DNA of 64,000 bases, from NCBI GenBank assembly GCA_019925795.1, contig CM034311.1:16436926-16500925 (forward strand), in the 5' to 3' direction. Source of the stretch: Dendrobium chrysotoxum (Eukaryota > Streptophyta > Magnoliopsida > Asparagales > Orchidaceae). How positions within the stretch are numbered: position 1 is the stretch's first letter; each line of letters starts with the position of its first letter. Positions 34,780 through 47,089 of this stretch are shown here, in pieces. A model generated the notes under the pieces. That model saw only the letters and a list, made by a program, of their open reading frames with translations, was not told the origin of the DNA and made no database searches. The translations under genes and the position numbers were made by a program.

Positions 34780-36346
34780 AAAAGAAGTAAATCACTCCAC
34801 TTTTATTTCAATGATTGAACCCACTAGTATAAATCAAGTACTTTCGGATGAGTTTTGGATTCTAACTATGCATAATGAGTTGAATCAATTTGCTAGAAAT
34901 GATGTTTGGGAATTGGTAGAAAGACCGAAAGATCAAAGTATTATTAAAACAAAGTGGGTATTTAAAAACAAGATGAATGATTCTGGATTGATTGTTAGAA
35001 ATAAAGTAAGGTTAGTGGCTAAGGGGTATAATCAGATTGAGGGAATTAATTTTGAGGAGACTTTTGCCCCGGTAGCCAGACTTGAGGCTGTTAGAGTGCT
35101 TTTTAGCCTATGCCTATTTTAAAGGTTTAAAGTTGTATCAAATGATATAAAGAGTGCATTTCTAAATGGGATGATAAAAGAGAGTGTTTATATTGAATAA
35201 CCTCCAGGTTTTCAAAATGCACAATTTTCTAATCATATTTTCAAATTGAAAAAGCATTATATGGACTTAAACAGGCACCTAGAGCTTGGTATGAAAGGCT
35301 AAGTAATTTCCTACTTGAATGATTATTTGTCAAAGGGAGTGTGGACACCACTCTCTTTATAAAAAGAGTAGGAGATGAAATACTCATTGCTTAAATTTAT
35401 GTGGATGATATTTTATTTGGATCTACTGATAGAAATCTTTGTGATGAATTTTCAAAAATAACGAGTAAGGAATTTGAGATGAGCTTAATTGGAGATTTGA
35501 GTTATTTTTTGGGATTTAACATTAAGCAGGATGAGGATGGAACCTTTCTAAGCCAGCCAAAATATTTTAAGGATATCCTTAAGAAGTATGAAATGGATAA
35601 GGTTAAACAGTAAATACACCCATGAGTTCCTCAATGTAATTAGATAAGGATCCTAAAGGAAAATCAGTTGATCAAAAGAAGTTTAGAAGAATAATTGGAT
35701 CTTTGCTTTACTTGATAGCTAGCAGACCAGATATCTTGTTTAGTGTTTATTTATATGCTAAATTTCAAATAGATCCAAAAGAGTCACATCTGACTGTAAT
35801 TAAGAGAATTATGAGATATCTTTTGGGGACTCAAAACTCAGGAATTTGGTATCCTAAGAATAACAAGCTATTTAAAATTATTGGATACTCTGCTTCCGAT
35901 TTTACTGGTTATAGGGTTAATAGGAAAAGCACTTCTTAAACTTATCAATTCATAGGAAACTTCTTAGTTTCTTGGTCTAGTAAAAAATAGAACTCAGTAG
36001 CCCTTTCAACTATAGAAGCTGAATATATTGCCTTAGGAAGTTGTGTTGCACATGTGCTTTGGTTAAAATAATAGTTAATTGACTTAGGTTTTTTTTTGGC
36101 ACAATTCCAATCCTTTGTGATAATACTAGTATCATATGCATTTCAAAGAATCCTATTCAATATTCTAGAACCAAGCATATCGATATAAAATATCATTTTA
36201 TTAGAGATCATGTAGCAAAATGGGAGATTGAATTACATCATGTTGCTATTAAGGATCAACTTGCAGATATTTTTACAAAACCACTAGCTTTTGACAGTTT
36301 TAGTATTTTAAGGATATGGATGGGTGTGATTGATCTTAATGCATAA
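34780..36346 (+). pseudogene. Copy C: reverse transcriptase and RNase H
   Basis: RT N-terminus in the open frame to 35122 (WELVERP, KWVFKNK, RLVAKGYNQ, FAPVARLEA). A shift near 35115 is followed by QMI..SAFLNGMI and APRAWYERL. The catalytic box is YVDDILFG, with YVDD at 35398-35409, so both Asp are kept. RNase H continues to the end DHVAKW and ADIFTKPLAFD, with stop TAA at 36344-36346. Frameshifts near 35255 and 35610 and stops at 35940 and 36070 break it. Copies A and C are near-collinear here. Confidence 0.93.
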
Positions 36347-37200
36347 TTAAAAATTCTGAAAACTTATTTTTTGTGAGTGATTGTATGTTTGTTTATATCA
36401 AATATGTGATAGTCTAAGTTATTTTATTTTATTTTGATTATGTTTAAATGCTTTATTTGTCTTTCTGTTGTTTGTAATTTAATGAAAATTGATTTGATTT
36501 TAAAGGTTTCTGAAGTTTATCATGCATTATTTTTTCTTTATTCTGATCGTACTATACAAAATTATTTCATACAATACGAATAACGTGTGCATAAAAATTT
36601 GTTGAGTTGAGGAGTTGAAATAATATTTTTAGAATAGTTAATACTATATGATGACATCATCGTACTATATGATATGTACAGATTCATCTGTATACATAGG
36701 GATGGGTTTATAGTTTATGTCAGTTATTATTGCTGATCGTACGTACGAAATTATCATTCATCTGTATGATTAATTTTGCTGATTTGGATAAGGACGAACC
36801 TAATCATCGTTGAACGATCTTTAATCTTCTGATCGTCCTGGAAGAACATGTGTTCGTTTGTACGATCGAGCTGTCATCATTTTATGTGGATGACCCCAAC
36901 TATTTTTGGATGACCATTCATTTTCTGATCGTCCCGGATGAACACCTGTTCGTCTGTACGATCTTGTAGTTAAAAAGTATGTATAAAAGGTTGCCTCAGG
37001 AAGGATGGTTTACAAAAAGCCGTTTCATTTCTATCTATTTGCGTTCGTATGTACGAAATATTTTTTGTCTTGTACGATTTTTGGATCGTACATACGAACT
37101 TTACTTCGTACAGTACGATTTTGCAATTTTCTTTAAATATGAGGGTTTTGGTTGTCATTGTCTTCACATCTTTTTCAATCTCTAAAACCTTCTCATTTCT
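36347..37200 (+). promoter_or_regulatory. Copy C: pol-ORF2 spacer with palindromes
   Basis: After an AT-rich stretch, palindrome variants lie between 36545 and 37110, including ATCGTACGTACGA-like and ATCGTCCTGGAAGAA / ATCGTCCCGGATGAA forms. ORF2 starts at 37201, less than 100 bases after the last site. Same place and pattern as in copies A and B. Confidence 0.6.
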
Positions 37201-38278
37201 ATGGCTAGCAGCAACAAACAAGCACGAGTTTTTAAGGGATCATCCTCAAGGTCTGAAAGATATGATGATTTTCTTTATAGAGAAAATGAGCAAGCTTACA
37301 ATATGTATTATTTAGCTAAGATTATTGCCTCTAGAGTCCTCATTCAAGGGGATTTATGTTTTTCTATAATTCCTCTTTTCACAGCAACTCAACTATCCTT
37401 TATCCTAACCTTAATTCATGCTTACCACAAGGACACCTTTAGAATATTTTTGGCCAACATAAAATTTAATGAAGACCATCTTCCTATGTCTTTAAGCAGA
37501 GAGTCCAAATTACTAAAGAAGACTTAGGAAATATTCTTCATCTTAGGACCCAAGGGGTAAGGGCACACACTATGACTTTTAGATCTGATTTTAACTGGAG
37601 TGAAGTAAATCAAATTCTTAGAGGTGTTCGTTAAATCTATCATTTACGTCATGTGTATACCCTACATGAAAATGCTAGGATCATATAGCATATTCTGAGG
37701 ACTTCAATTATTCCCAAAGCTGGTGATCCTGTGAATATGACCCCTCTTTTGTCCACTATCACTTATCTGATCATGATTGAGAAACCTTTTGATGAAGCCC
37801 AACTCATTTTAGACTACCTATATAACCTTTCTAACATTAGGCAACCTAATAATAGAAGAAAAAAAATGTAGCTTTGGGACATTCTGGAAAAAAGTACAAT
37901 CTAATCAATCATGATCCTCCCACCGAATTACCTATTTTCTTCACCAATGCCTCCTTTCAAGCACAATTTCATCAAGATCAAGATACAGAGGGAGACGAGT
38001 CTGAAGAAGAAGGGGATGCACCTACACCTGCACCTGCACTTGGACCCGACTAAAACTTCTATCAAGATATGATCCAACGCTTTGATCGTCTTGATCAAAG
38101 ATTTGATGATGTGGAAGAACACTTGAAGCTGCAGGAAGATAAGTATACTAAAGATAGAGGGTGGATCCGAGATTAGTTTGAATCAATGAACATGAATATT
38201 TCCACGATCAATAGCTATTTTGCTATGTTCACTGCTCCACCACCACCTCCAGATCAGGGTCCTTCAGACTACTACTGA
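37201..38278 (+). pseudogene. Copy C: extra ORF2 (env-like position)
   Basis: MASSNKQARVFKGSSSRSER at the start, then a segment with SFILTLIHAY and IFLANIKF matching copies A and B. A frameshift near 37470-37530 leads to a second frame with HLRTQGVRAHTM, a conserved SIIPKAGDPVNMTPLL near 37705-37750, and FDEAQLILDYL. The C-terminus has an acidic stretch (EGDESEEEGDA), a helical tail (RFDRLDQRFDDVEEHL) and PPPPPDQGPSDYY before the TGA at 38276-38278. The helical tail plausibly forms a coiled coil. Stops at several positions. Function unknown. Confidence 0.78.
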
Positions 38279-39561
38279 TGATTTTCTGTCTTTTTGGTGT
38301 TGCTTTGATTGTGTTGTTGATGGTTCTGCTGTTCAGTTTTAGTGATGATCTTTTATTTTGGTTGTCTCTTTGTTGTTCTTTTTTAGGCTTGGATGCTTTG
38401 TGACTTTTTGGTTGGTTCTGATTGTACCAAACTGTGTTGACCTCCTAGATGATGTTTTGCATTGTATCTGATTTAGAATTGAATGAAATGAAAAAAAATC
38501 ATATTTTTATGCATATTGTTATATAAATGTGATTGTGACTTGAAATATTTTCAATCAAACGTAGTTAATTGCCTTCATAAAATGTTAGTGAATTTACTTT
38601 ACTATATTCATGTATGTGTAGAATTTAATTTCTCAAAATGTTTAGATTACTTTCTGCCCGGGTGTAGATTAGAAGATCTAATGTATATTCTTTGTATAGG
38701 CATGTATTACTTAGCTTTAATAGTTGCAAATTTGATGTCATGCTTTTAATTTTTTTTTAAATTTCAAAAGTGTTTATTATTGTAATTGTGTTAAGAGTTA
38801 GAGATTTTGGAAAGACAAACATTTACTAAGAGGCATAAAATTAGCCCAAAAATAAAAAAATACACAAAGTGTGAAACATATACTAAAAGATGCGCAATAT
38901 TCACCAAATTAAAAAGAGGCACAAAATTAGTAAAAGATGCACAAAAGTGTGCCACATATACGAAAAGATGCGCAATGTCACCAATTTCTCTTTCCTTTAT
39001 CGATTTCTCAATCACACTACAATGATCTTTACTATTGATTTAGAAATATTATTAATTTTATTTCATCAGTTTTTATAACCGTTATAGTTATTTAATCTGT
39101 CTATTTCAATACTGATATAGATCAACTTTTCTTATTCATGTTATCTGTAATTTTACATTTGAGTCTGTATCTTTTGCATATGATTTTAATACTGTAGTAT
39201 ACTTCATTTAACATTATCTTAATAATCAACTACTTTGATTGCTACCCTTTTTGTTGTTGTCAAAAAGGGGAGTTTGTTTGATGTGTTTTGATTTGTTTTG
39301 ATGTGTTTTGATATGTTTTGGTCATGATGTGATGTGTTTTGGTCATGATGTGTTTTTTGTTGCATGTTATGTGTTTGTTTGACGTATGTATTTGTGTATT
39401 TATCTCGTGTATCTCTTTTTTTTTGTGATCCTTATTTCTTGTATTAAATAGATCATTCATTTAGGGGAGCATGCGCTTAGGGGGAGCTAAGGAGAAAATG
39501 TGTGTTAGTTTTTCTTTACCTTAAATAATATTTATTTTGCTATCATCAAAAAGGGGGAGAT
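38279..39561 (+). other. Copy C: post-ORF2 region with repeats and PPTs
   Basis: Holds a direct repeat of about 70 bp (38830-38904 and 38916-38982, sharing ATACGAAAAGATGCGCAAT-like sequence), a GT-rich stretch near 39283-39360 with repeated GATGTGTTTTG, and PPT-like runs at about 39259 (CAAAAAGGGGAG), 39478 (AGGGGGAGCTAAGGAG) and 39546-39561 (CAAAAAGGGGGAGATT), the last abutting the LTR. Confidence 0.7.
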
Positions 39562-41230
39562 TGTTGCTATTGTTGCATATTAGCTTTTAATGTTTTATCT
39601 TTATAATCACGTGAGTTTTTTATGATAACAAAATCTTATTATTTGATTATTTTTTTCTCCTAACATATTTTAGAAAGTTTATTTTTGTGTGTACTAATAT
39701 ATTTTTCAGAAAAATCATACTCCAGACTACTGAAAGACTTCAAGACATATTAGATTATAGGTTATTGTAAGAGAAGTCTGTATTTTTATTTTGTTTTATC
39801 TGAGAGAATGTGATTGTAAGTTGGATAACTGTGCACACTCACTGAGGGAGTGAGACAAAGCTTTTTTTTAACCTAATCATACTGTATGATGTCCTATCGT
39901 ACTAGACGATTTGTTCTCTATGTCCCTACGAAACGAAGTTGATTGGTGCCTGACTGAAAAATTTTCTAAGTATATTTCGTATTGTATGAATTCGGGTCAT
40001 CTCGGACGCCAATCAAAGTATGAAATCAGCTTCATTCAAGCCATCCCATATAATCCTGTGATTTTTTGATCTGATCGTACGGTAAAATGAAGGTTCATCT
40101 TGGACGCCAGTTAGAGTGCGAAATCTGGCTAGTCCAGTTCATCCCGTATGAACTTGTAAAACTTTGAACTAATTGTCCGGTATAAATTGGGTTCATACAG
40201 ATGCCGATCAGAGTATGAAATAGGGTTCGTACACGATCGTACAGACGAAGTGGAATTTATCATAAAAATTTGAACTGATTGTCCCGTACGAATTATGTTT
40301 GTACAGACGCCGATTAGAGTACAAATTTGAATCATTCATGTTCATCCAGATGAATGACTCATATTTTTTGAAATGATCGTACGGTACGATGATCGATCGT
40401 ACGGTACGATCATACTTCATAAAAACTTAAAATTTTTTGTTTTATGATAGTTTTTCTTGTCCTTTATATATAAGGTTCCTAAAAACTTACTATCGTAAGG
40501 CCTTTCACGAATTTCTCTTGAGTACTCTTGAGGAGTGTGTTTGGGAGAGTGTTTTGAGAGTGAAGAGTGAGAGATCTAGAGAAAGAAAATTGGGAGGGTA
40601 TTCACAAGGTTGTCCAACGGTGAGATTCTCTTACTTGTTCTTCAAAGTTCTTCCCAATCTCCTTAAAGGCCCTTGCAAGAGGATTATCAAAGAAGGCTCG
40701 GTTCTTTGTCATCACCAGGAGGGTAAAAAAGGATGCTTGGTTCTCTGTTGACATTTAGAGGGTGTGGAAGGATGAGTGGGTTCTCTGCCTTCACTAGGAG
40801 AGTGAAAAAGGATGACGGTTCTCTATCGCACCAAGGTTTAGTGGAAGAGAGTTTGTAAGGGCTTCTCCGCCTTTGCTGTAGGGGTAAAAGGAGAGTAACT
40901 TTGGTTTAGTACAATACCTAGAGAGAAAGTCTCTAGGGAGTGGATGTAGGTAATGTTTGACCGAACCACTATAAATCTGGTGTTCTCTATTCGTATCTTT
41001 ATTTACTGCTTTTTAATTTCTGTGGTTAAAAAGTAGAAAATTCATAACTGCTCATACTATATGAACTGAATCATACTGTACAAACTGGATTGTACTGTAC
41101 GATATACATAAAGTTTTTATTTAAAAAGGTTTTCAACAACATCCAAGAAATTTTAAAAGTACCAATTCACCCCCCTCTTGGTTAGCCTAAGGACTTAATC
41201 AATAGGTCTAATAATCTATTCGCACTTTCA
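39562..41230 (+). mobile_element. Copy C: 3' LTR
   Basis: 1669 bp. Retains two exact palindromes as a nested pair at 40375-40411 (GATCGTACGGTACGAT, then GATCGATCGTACGGTACGATC with one extra base), where the 5' LTR copy has CATACC/GGTATG forms. TATATAAGG lies near 40468. Ends GCACTTTCA at 41230. Confidence 0.92.
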
Positions 41231-41235
41231 TCTTC
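41231..41235. other. Copy C target site duplication, right
   Basis: TCTTC, identical to 29857-29861. Removing the element and one duplicate keeps the LINE ORF1 reading frame open across the site. Confidence 0.88.
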
Positions 41236-41957
41236 AGCTTGCAGAGAAGCAAACTTGTTGGTTAACAAAACTTTAGGAAGAAGAAGGAAGGATTGATGAG
41301 ATGATTGGTCTGAGGAAGAGGATTCCTCTGTAGGGAAATTTAGGTTAGGGATAATGGGGTCTTTGTCAAGGCTAGAATTAGGTGGAAGTGAAGGGTTAAA
41401 AGTCTCACATGTCGACGTAGGAGTAGGCAGCAAAGTGGGAAGAGATTGTGTGACCCTTGGGATTAGGTTGGTAGGAGAGGAAGGTTTAAAAGAAGAAATG
41501 AGATTATGAATCCTAGGATTCTAACTGGTGCTCCTACCTCTGGGCCTAGAGGGAGGCAATACAATTTGTTTTGGATTGGGATTGGATGAGCATAAGGAGT
41601 AGGGATGAATGAGTGAACCACACCTTCGTAATGCGTCAATTTCTAATTGTAAAGCACTTTGAGAACTAGCTCTTCACCATCAATGTGCAGAGGGATTTCA
41701 TCTGGGAGAGCAAATTATTTAGAGATTTGGACACAAACTCAAGTCAAGGTTAACCACGATCTTTTGGCTATAAGGGAGTCCATATATAGAGGAATACCAA
41801 TATAACTGGCGATTTTGGATATGTCAATCAGGGTCCATAAGGCCAAAGGTAAATCTATAATTTTTATCCAAAGGGGGATGGAAGAAGATTCATCACATTT
41901 GCATTTAAACTTAGGAGACCATTTTTTAAGAATGAATGGTTTTCCCAGTAGGAACTA

Positions 41958-41994
<37 letters not shown>

Positions 41995-42450
41995 CACATC
42001 TAAACCATGTCAAAATCTTCAAAAGTAGTAAATTTCAGTAAGAAAAACCCATCTGCGAGGGAGAGTAAATAGAGCAAACCTTTTAGAGTCAAAATCCTTT
42101 TCATATCAGCAAGGAGTCTCTTATAGTATTGGTACTGGCCAATGGAATAACCCACTATGGATAAAGACCAAAGTGAAGAATGCTTAGATAGAACTTCAAC
42201 CGAAAAGGAGACCTTTTGGCTCGAAGGAACAAAAGACATGAAAAAATCTTCAGGGTTAGGGATTTGAGAAGAGAGGTTATTAAGAGGGCCAAAGAAGTGG
42301 GATGAGGACCCAGAAGAGAAGGGTTATGTAGAGGGGGGAAATCATTTGGATTTAGGGCCATCAGGAGAGAGGGAGAGGGAGAACCTCTCTCGGACAAGAA
42401 GGCAATCAAAGATTTGCGCACATGAGCGTGCAATCCAGCTTATCAAAATC
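41236..42450 (-). mobile_element. L1-like LINE, ORF1 half
   Basis: Minus strand. Starts near 42433 (MHAHVRKSL) or at the more typical MALNPNDFPPL near 42361. A frameshift near 42250 is followed by SFVPSSQKVSFSV and a domain ending DGFFLLKFTTFEDFDMV (42000-42239). The frame after the G tract reads KPFILKKWSPKF, then PLWIKIIDLPLALW and IASYIGIPLYMDS near 41760-41950. This is the DUF4283-type ORF1 of plant LINEs, thought to bind element RNA. A Ser/Pro-rich C-terminal part (41236-41433) runs into the copy C insertion, beyond which the frame resumes at 29861. Confidence 0.85.
41960..41991. repeat. 32-base C homopolymer
   Basis: Uninterrupted run of C on the plus strand (G on the LINE strand), replacing the few codons that normally read Gly-Pro-Trp in LINE ORF1. 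Confidence 0.95.
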
Positions 42451-44860
42451 AAATTAGGAAAATACATTTTTCATCATTTAATGTTTATGTAGATCAAAAT
42501 TAGGGTTAAGAGGCAATCCAATATGTCTTTTAGATATAACGATCGATCCAACATTCTTTCCATGTTTATTTAAAACTTTTAAGTTTCTTGATCACTCGCT
42601 GAGTAGCATTCTCGCAAAATGCTATATGAAATTAGGAGATTTACATGCATAGTACATAACTATCCTATCTATATATTTAATGTTTAAAGCACCCTCAAAT
42701 TTTATGTAAAATAATTAATATCATTTTCTTTAACTTATTGTTAACTTCCCAGCTAATAATGTTCTTCCTCATCGCAACTTCCTCAAACTCTTCTTCTTCA
42801 ACCAGGATTATAGGTGTAGCACTGCATGGTTCCTTTAATGGCCTCCCAATAAGATTTCATCCTCCCTTCCTTCATTTTCTTCGTCGTTGGGGGTTTCGGG
42901 GTCACAAAAGCAACTGGTGTCATCGATGGCTTTCCCCTAATGAGACCTCCTCATGACTTCCTCTCTACATGGGCTTTCATCCCGATCATACCCTTTGCTG
43001 CGAGATCTCATCATAATTTATTGATATGCATGTGTGAGAGATTTGATTAGCATACTGATATATATGTAAATACAAAATTTTTGATGTTACATATATAAAT
43101 TGAATGATATTGAGTGTTATGTATGTAAATCCTCTAAAAATTAAAATCGCATTCCATTATATAATCATAGGAGTAGTTAAAACATCAATTTCCTTATAAA
43201 TAGAAAATAAGATTTAAAAAAAAATAAAATTTCAAAAAGGCTTCCAATTCTTTTTTCAGTCAGGGTTGCATGGCGACTCAAAGGTGAGGTTCTACAAAGG
43301 CAATCAAAAGAAGCTAAATTACTCATTAAAAGAGATCAATCTTTAATGGGTTCATATTTGTGGGCCTCCTAAACTATTCTATAAACGTGCTATTATTGAG
43401 TTGAGTACTACACGACTTCTTAATATTTCATTAATGATAAATCTCAAATTATTAATAGCAAAAAATAAACCTTTAATGATGGATTAGTTTAGATGGGGAG
43501 ATTATGATTGGTATGATTGAAGCATTGTTCAAGTTATCTTTAATGTATTATGAAAGGTTTTTTTTTGAGATTTTTTTTTTTTTTGCTTTACTTTTCAGAC
43601 CACAATCATAATTTTGTTTGACTAGTACTCTTTCGTTGTTTTAAAGAAATTTTTATGCAAGGAAACTATTTTTATTGAAGCTTTCAAAAAAGTTACTTTC
43701 TCTACAGTAGCTTTACAATCACCTTTACAACAACCTGCAACCATCCCAAAAGAATTCAAAATCTCATTTAAATCATTAAAATTATTTATTTATAAGTAGA
43801 AGGGCAAAGCAGCATACATCATTTCTTCATGCCCTTAAGGAGAGCTTAATTCACTGAGTTTGGGCATGGACTTTTTTTTTTTACATATTTAATATTGTAT
43901 GAAAAATAAATAATCTCACATAAATGAATCAAACCCTTTTAAAGTATGTTTTGGCACAAGAGAAGAGACATTAAACTCTTTTGGTTGGGGGATTGACTAC
44001 TCATCCAATAAAGATTCAAAATTCCATTGTCTCGAGTGATCATAGCCTTTAATTTATTTAGTCAATAGAGATAATCAATCTAACTATGTTGAAAGTTACT
44101 TATCGATAGCCATTGATTGTTTTGTCTCAGAGAAATCATCAATAAGGGATGAAAGGGGATTAAGTGGCCAATTTCAAATTAAGGTAGGTTGATAGAGGGT
44201 TTTGTATCTTAATAGATGCAACAAAAAGAACTAGAAGCTCAAATACAAGGCATTGGTGAACATATAGACAAGTTATAATTATAATAGAATAACGCTTAGT
44301 GCTTTCTAAGAAAATCACCCGATAAAAGGGTACGTAACACATGCATTTAACTAGTTTTAAACTTTTGAGCTAAGTTTATTTAACTATATTGATATGATAT
44401 TTGCTCCTTTGTGAGCTTGGGTTGAATTTAAATTTGATGTCAATACAAAAATAATCTTGGAGGGATGGTATGTACTTAAATTTTCTTAGGTAGATCTATT
44501 GTTGGAATTGATGATCATCCGATCATATTTGTGCGGATAAATTTTAAAATAGGTTATATTAATTAAATGGGTGGTTGGCAACTGAGGTGGCATGCAATGC
44601 AAGTCGCTCATTAAATAGAACACTTGTTTATATGTCAATTTATTATTAATATTTTTAATAAATTGTTTTCTGCTATTATTTTCTTAATGCTAAGAAAAAA
44701 AATTATAATGAAATTTAATTTTGATATTTAGTTTGTACTTCTAATGATTTGAAATTTATTGTTAAAAATTTTTTATGATATTTGGAATAAAAATATCTTA
44801 TTGGTATTAGATTTATTAGAAATAATGAAATATTTCTTATGTTCTTAACATGGAATTATT
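42451..44860. other. AT-rich sequence, little recognised
   Basis: A less AT-rich stretch at 42730-43020 can be read on the plus strand as short open segments with GGFGVTKATGV, but I cannot assign it; it may be a scrap of a gene. Poly-T-rich stretches near 43560-43740 resemble 49140-49310 and may be a decayed fold-back element. Confidence 0.4.
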
Positions 44861-45260
44861 AAAAAAATGATGCAATGTCAAAATTTTGTTCTCTATTGTA
44901 ATTTACCCCTAATCTTAGATTCAACTCATGTTAGCTATAAACTTATTTTTCTTGAACAAGATGAATGTGACCAATGAGATGTTGATTATAAGTAAGATTT
45001 AACTCAAATTAAATTTAGTAAATTCAGAGAGGGTTAAATTTTAGAAATTTTAATTAAAATAATTTCTAAAATGTAACCCTCTCTAAATTTACTAAGCTTT
45101 ACTTGATTTAAATCATACTTATAATTAAACATTTTCTCGGTCCGCATCTTGAGCAAGAAAACAAATTTATAGCTAACATACCTGAATCTAAGGTTAAGAG
45201 TAAATTATAACACAAATGATAACAAAATTTTGACATTGCATCAAAAAATTTTTTTTTTTT
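44861..45260. mobile_element. Fold-back element with arms of about 190 bp
   Basis: The left arm (44861-45045, with GATGCAATGTCAAAATTTTG, TTAGATTCA, GTTAGCTATAAA, AGAGAGGGTTA) and the reverse complement of the right arm (45065-45250) align over almost their whole length, with a short AT-rich centre near 45055. This is a fold-back or MITE-like structure; transcripts would form a long hairpin. No coding sequence. Termini and target duplication are not clear because the ends run into A/T tracts. Confidence 0.8.
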
Positions 45261-46650
45261 TTGAATGAATAACTACTTCTTAAGTTGGACATCTCAATTA
45301 GATAATGTTAATTGGTAGAGATGATATTTTTTCAAAGGTCTTTGAAAATGAAAAAAAATAATGGGAGAGTGCATATATATATATGTATGGATTGAGTTTA
45401 ACACCTTTGATACAAAGGGATAAATTCCAAACCCATGCAAGGTTATATATATATATGGAAGTCTTTGAACAAAATGGGAAAAAGTAAAGTTCATGAGCAA
45501 GAAAAGAAACTTACTAAATTGAAGCTGAATGTACAAAATTGGCTAGCAAACTTCTCACAACATACATAAAAAATTGCTCAATGTTCTCTTAATAGTGACT
45601 TAAACCCTATTGACAAAGGTGCTCCTATTTAAGCAAACTATTATCTCAACAATATTTTGTTCCTTATGATACTATCATGAACTTGAAGTGATCTCATAAG
45701 TATGATAAGAGTTATTTTATATTGATTTGGGCAAAAGCTACAGCTTAAGTTTTTCTTGATCTTACTAAAATTATCATAATTTAACACATTCAAAACTTGG
45801 ATCCTATATGTAAGTTTGGAAACCGTCCATTAAGACCAAATTGGTTTTTAGTACCTATAAATATTCCTTTATATTGAAAGGAGCATTTGATCAAACCTTT
45901 ACTATTTTGACAAAAATTAGGTGGTCAATTAGAACTTATATTGTTCATAAATGCCAATGATTCTCATAAAACAAATAAAAATATTGTTTTTTATTTTTAT
46001 GAATTGAAGTTGAACAACATGAATACAATTTTTTCAGAACTCCTACTTTCATGGATTTAAGGCAGATAGTAAGTTTACTTCATTTTCTGTAAGTGCGTTT
46101 ATTTCATTTTCTGTAAGTGAGCTTATTTCTGTAAGTGGTATGGACTTGTGATATGAACACAAACTGTTAAGAATATTGATATATGAAAGATTAGGAATTG
46201 CAGTACTGCCAGAGACTTGCTGTTGATGTTATCTCCATTTATTTGTTGTAATTGTGCCTACATTTCTATCTTAATTTGAGTGAGCTAAAATGTTATTTTG
46301 CTCAGCTTGTTAAGCAAATGAGCAAAAAATTTCCGTTTATGCTCAGTTCGTTAACTCATCGAGCCAAACACAACCAGCTTACGAACATAAAGTTTACTTG
46401 AAAGTCATATAAAATTATAGAATATACATGTTATGATGTATATATAAATAAATCTATGCAAATATAAATATATAAATATGAGTTTATATAATCTATATAT
46501 ACTATCCATACAAGCAATCTGTTATCCCCAGGGCACATTGGCTTGATGTTCAGACCAAATGTAACAGCCGAGGAAAATATAATTTCTTCTAGTGGAAGAT
46601 CAAATTATTGCAGGAAATACTGAATTTAAATTTGAATAGAAGTTGGATGT
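45261..46650. other. AT-rich sequence, nothing recognised
   Basis: Short TA runs near 45373 and 45444, and a repeated TTCATTTTCTGTAAGTG phrase near 46078-46140. No coding region recognised. Confidence 0.5.
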
Positions 46651-46656
46651 TATTTA

Positions 46657-46786
46657 GGCTTCGTCTGGAACAACTTTTTTACTGTTTTTTAAAGTAAATT
46701 TTTAGCACATAAATTTATATTTCAAAAAAATTTTATGCTAAAAAATTACTTTATAAAATAGTAAAAAAGCTGTCAAAAAAATAACC
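46657..46786. mobile_element. Tourist-like MITE with TTA target duplication
   Basis: 130 bp. Ends GGCTTCGTCTGG and ...ATAACC, flanked on both sides by TTA (46654-46656, 46787-46789), the PIF/Harbinger target size. The interior folds back (TTTTTAGCACATAAA against TTTTATGCTAAAAA). Confidence 0.7.
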
Positions 46787-47089
46787 TTAATTTCAGGAGC
46801 AAAATCTAATAATCATTTCATTAAACAACTTGCTCAAGTTTGTCCTTGTAAGTGCCAATAATTCAACATAGAAATTACCTTGATCAACTGATCACAATAT
46901 TTAGAGATGCAAGCATCTGAGTTATACTAGAGAACTGAAAAAAAGATCAACTGATATTTGTTCATATTTCTTTTACAGAATTCCAGTCTGAGAGGGGACA
47001 TAATGCAGATGCGCCAAGTTCTCTGCAAGAGCAATATATCTTCAAATATAATTTGCTTCTATAACAACTTGCAATCAAGGAACTGTGCT

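Larger units (their letters stand above)
29862..41230 (+). mobile_element. Copy C: complete-structure Sirevirus-like copia element
   Basis: 11369 bp with LTRs at 29862-31531 and 39562-41230, both starting TGTTGCTA and ending CTTTYA, flanked by TCTTC on each side. Order: LTR, PBS, gag, protease, integrase, RT, RNase H, palindrome spacer, ORF2, multiple PPTs, LTR. Every reading frame is broken by stops and shifts, so it cannot move by itself. The two LTRs differ by roughly 10-15 percent in the stretches I compared, indicating an old insertion. It lies in the opposite orientation within LINE ORF1. Confidence 0.95.

Noticed and set aside
38791..39025. Overlapping frames on both strands near a direct repeat
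   Set aside because: Explained by the 70-bp direct repeat in the untranslated part of copy C.
42738..42956. Possible host gene exon
   Set aside because: Short readable segments but no recognised domain, splice context or neighbouring exons.
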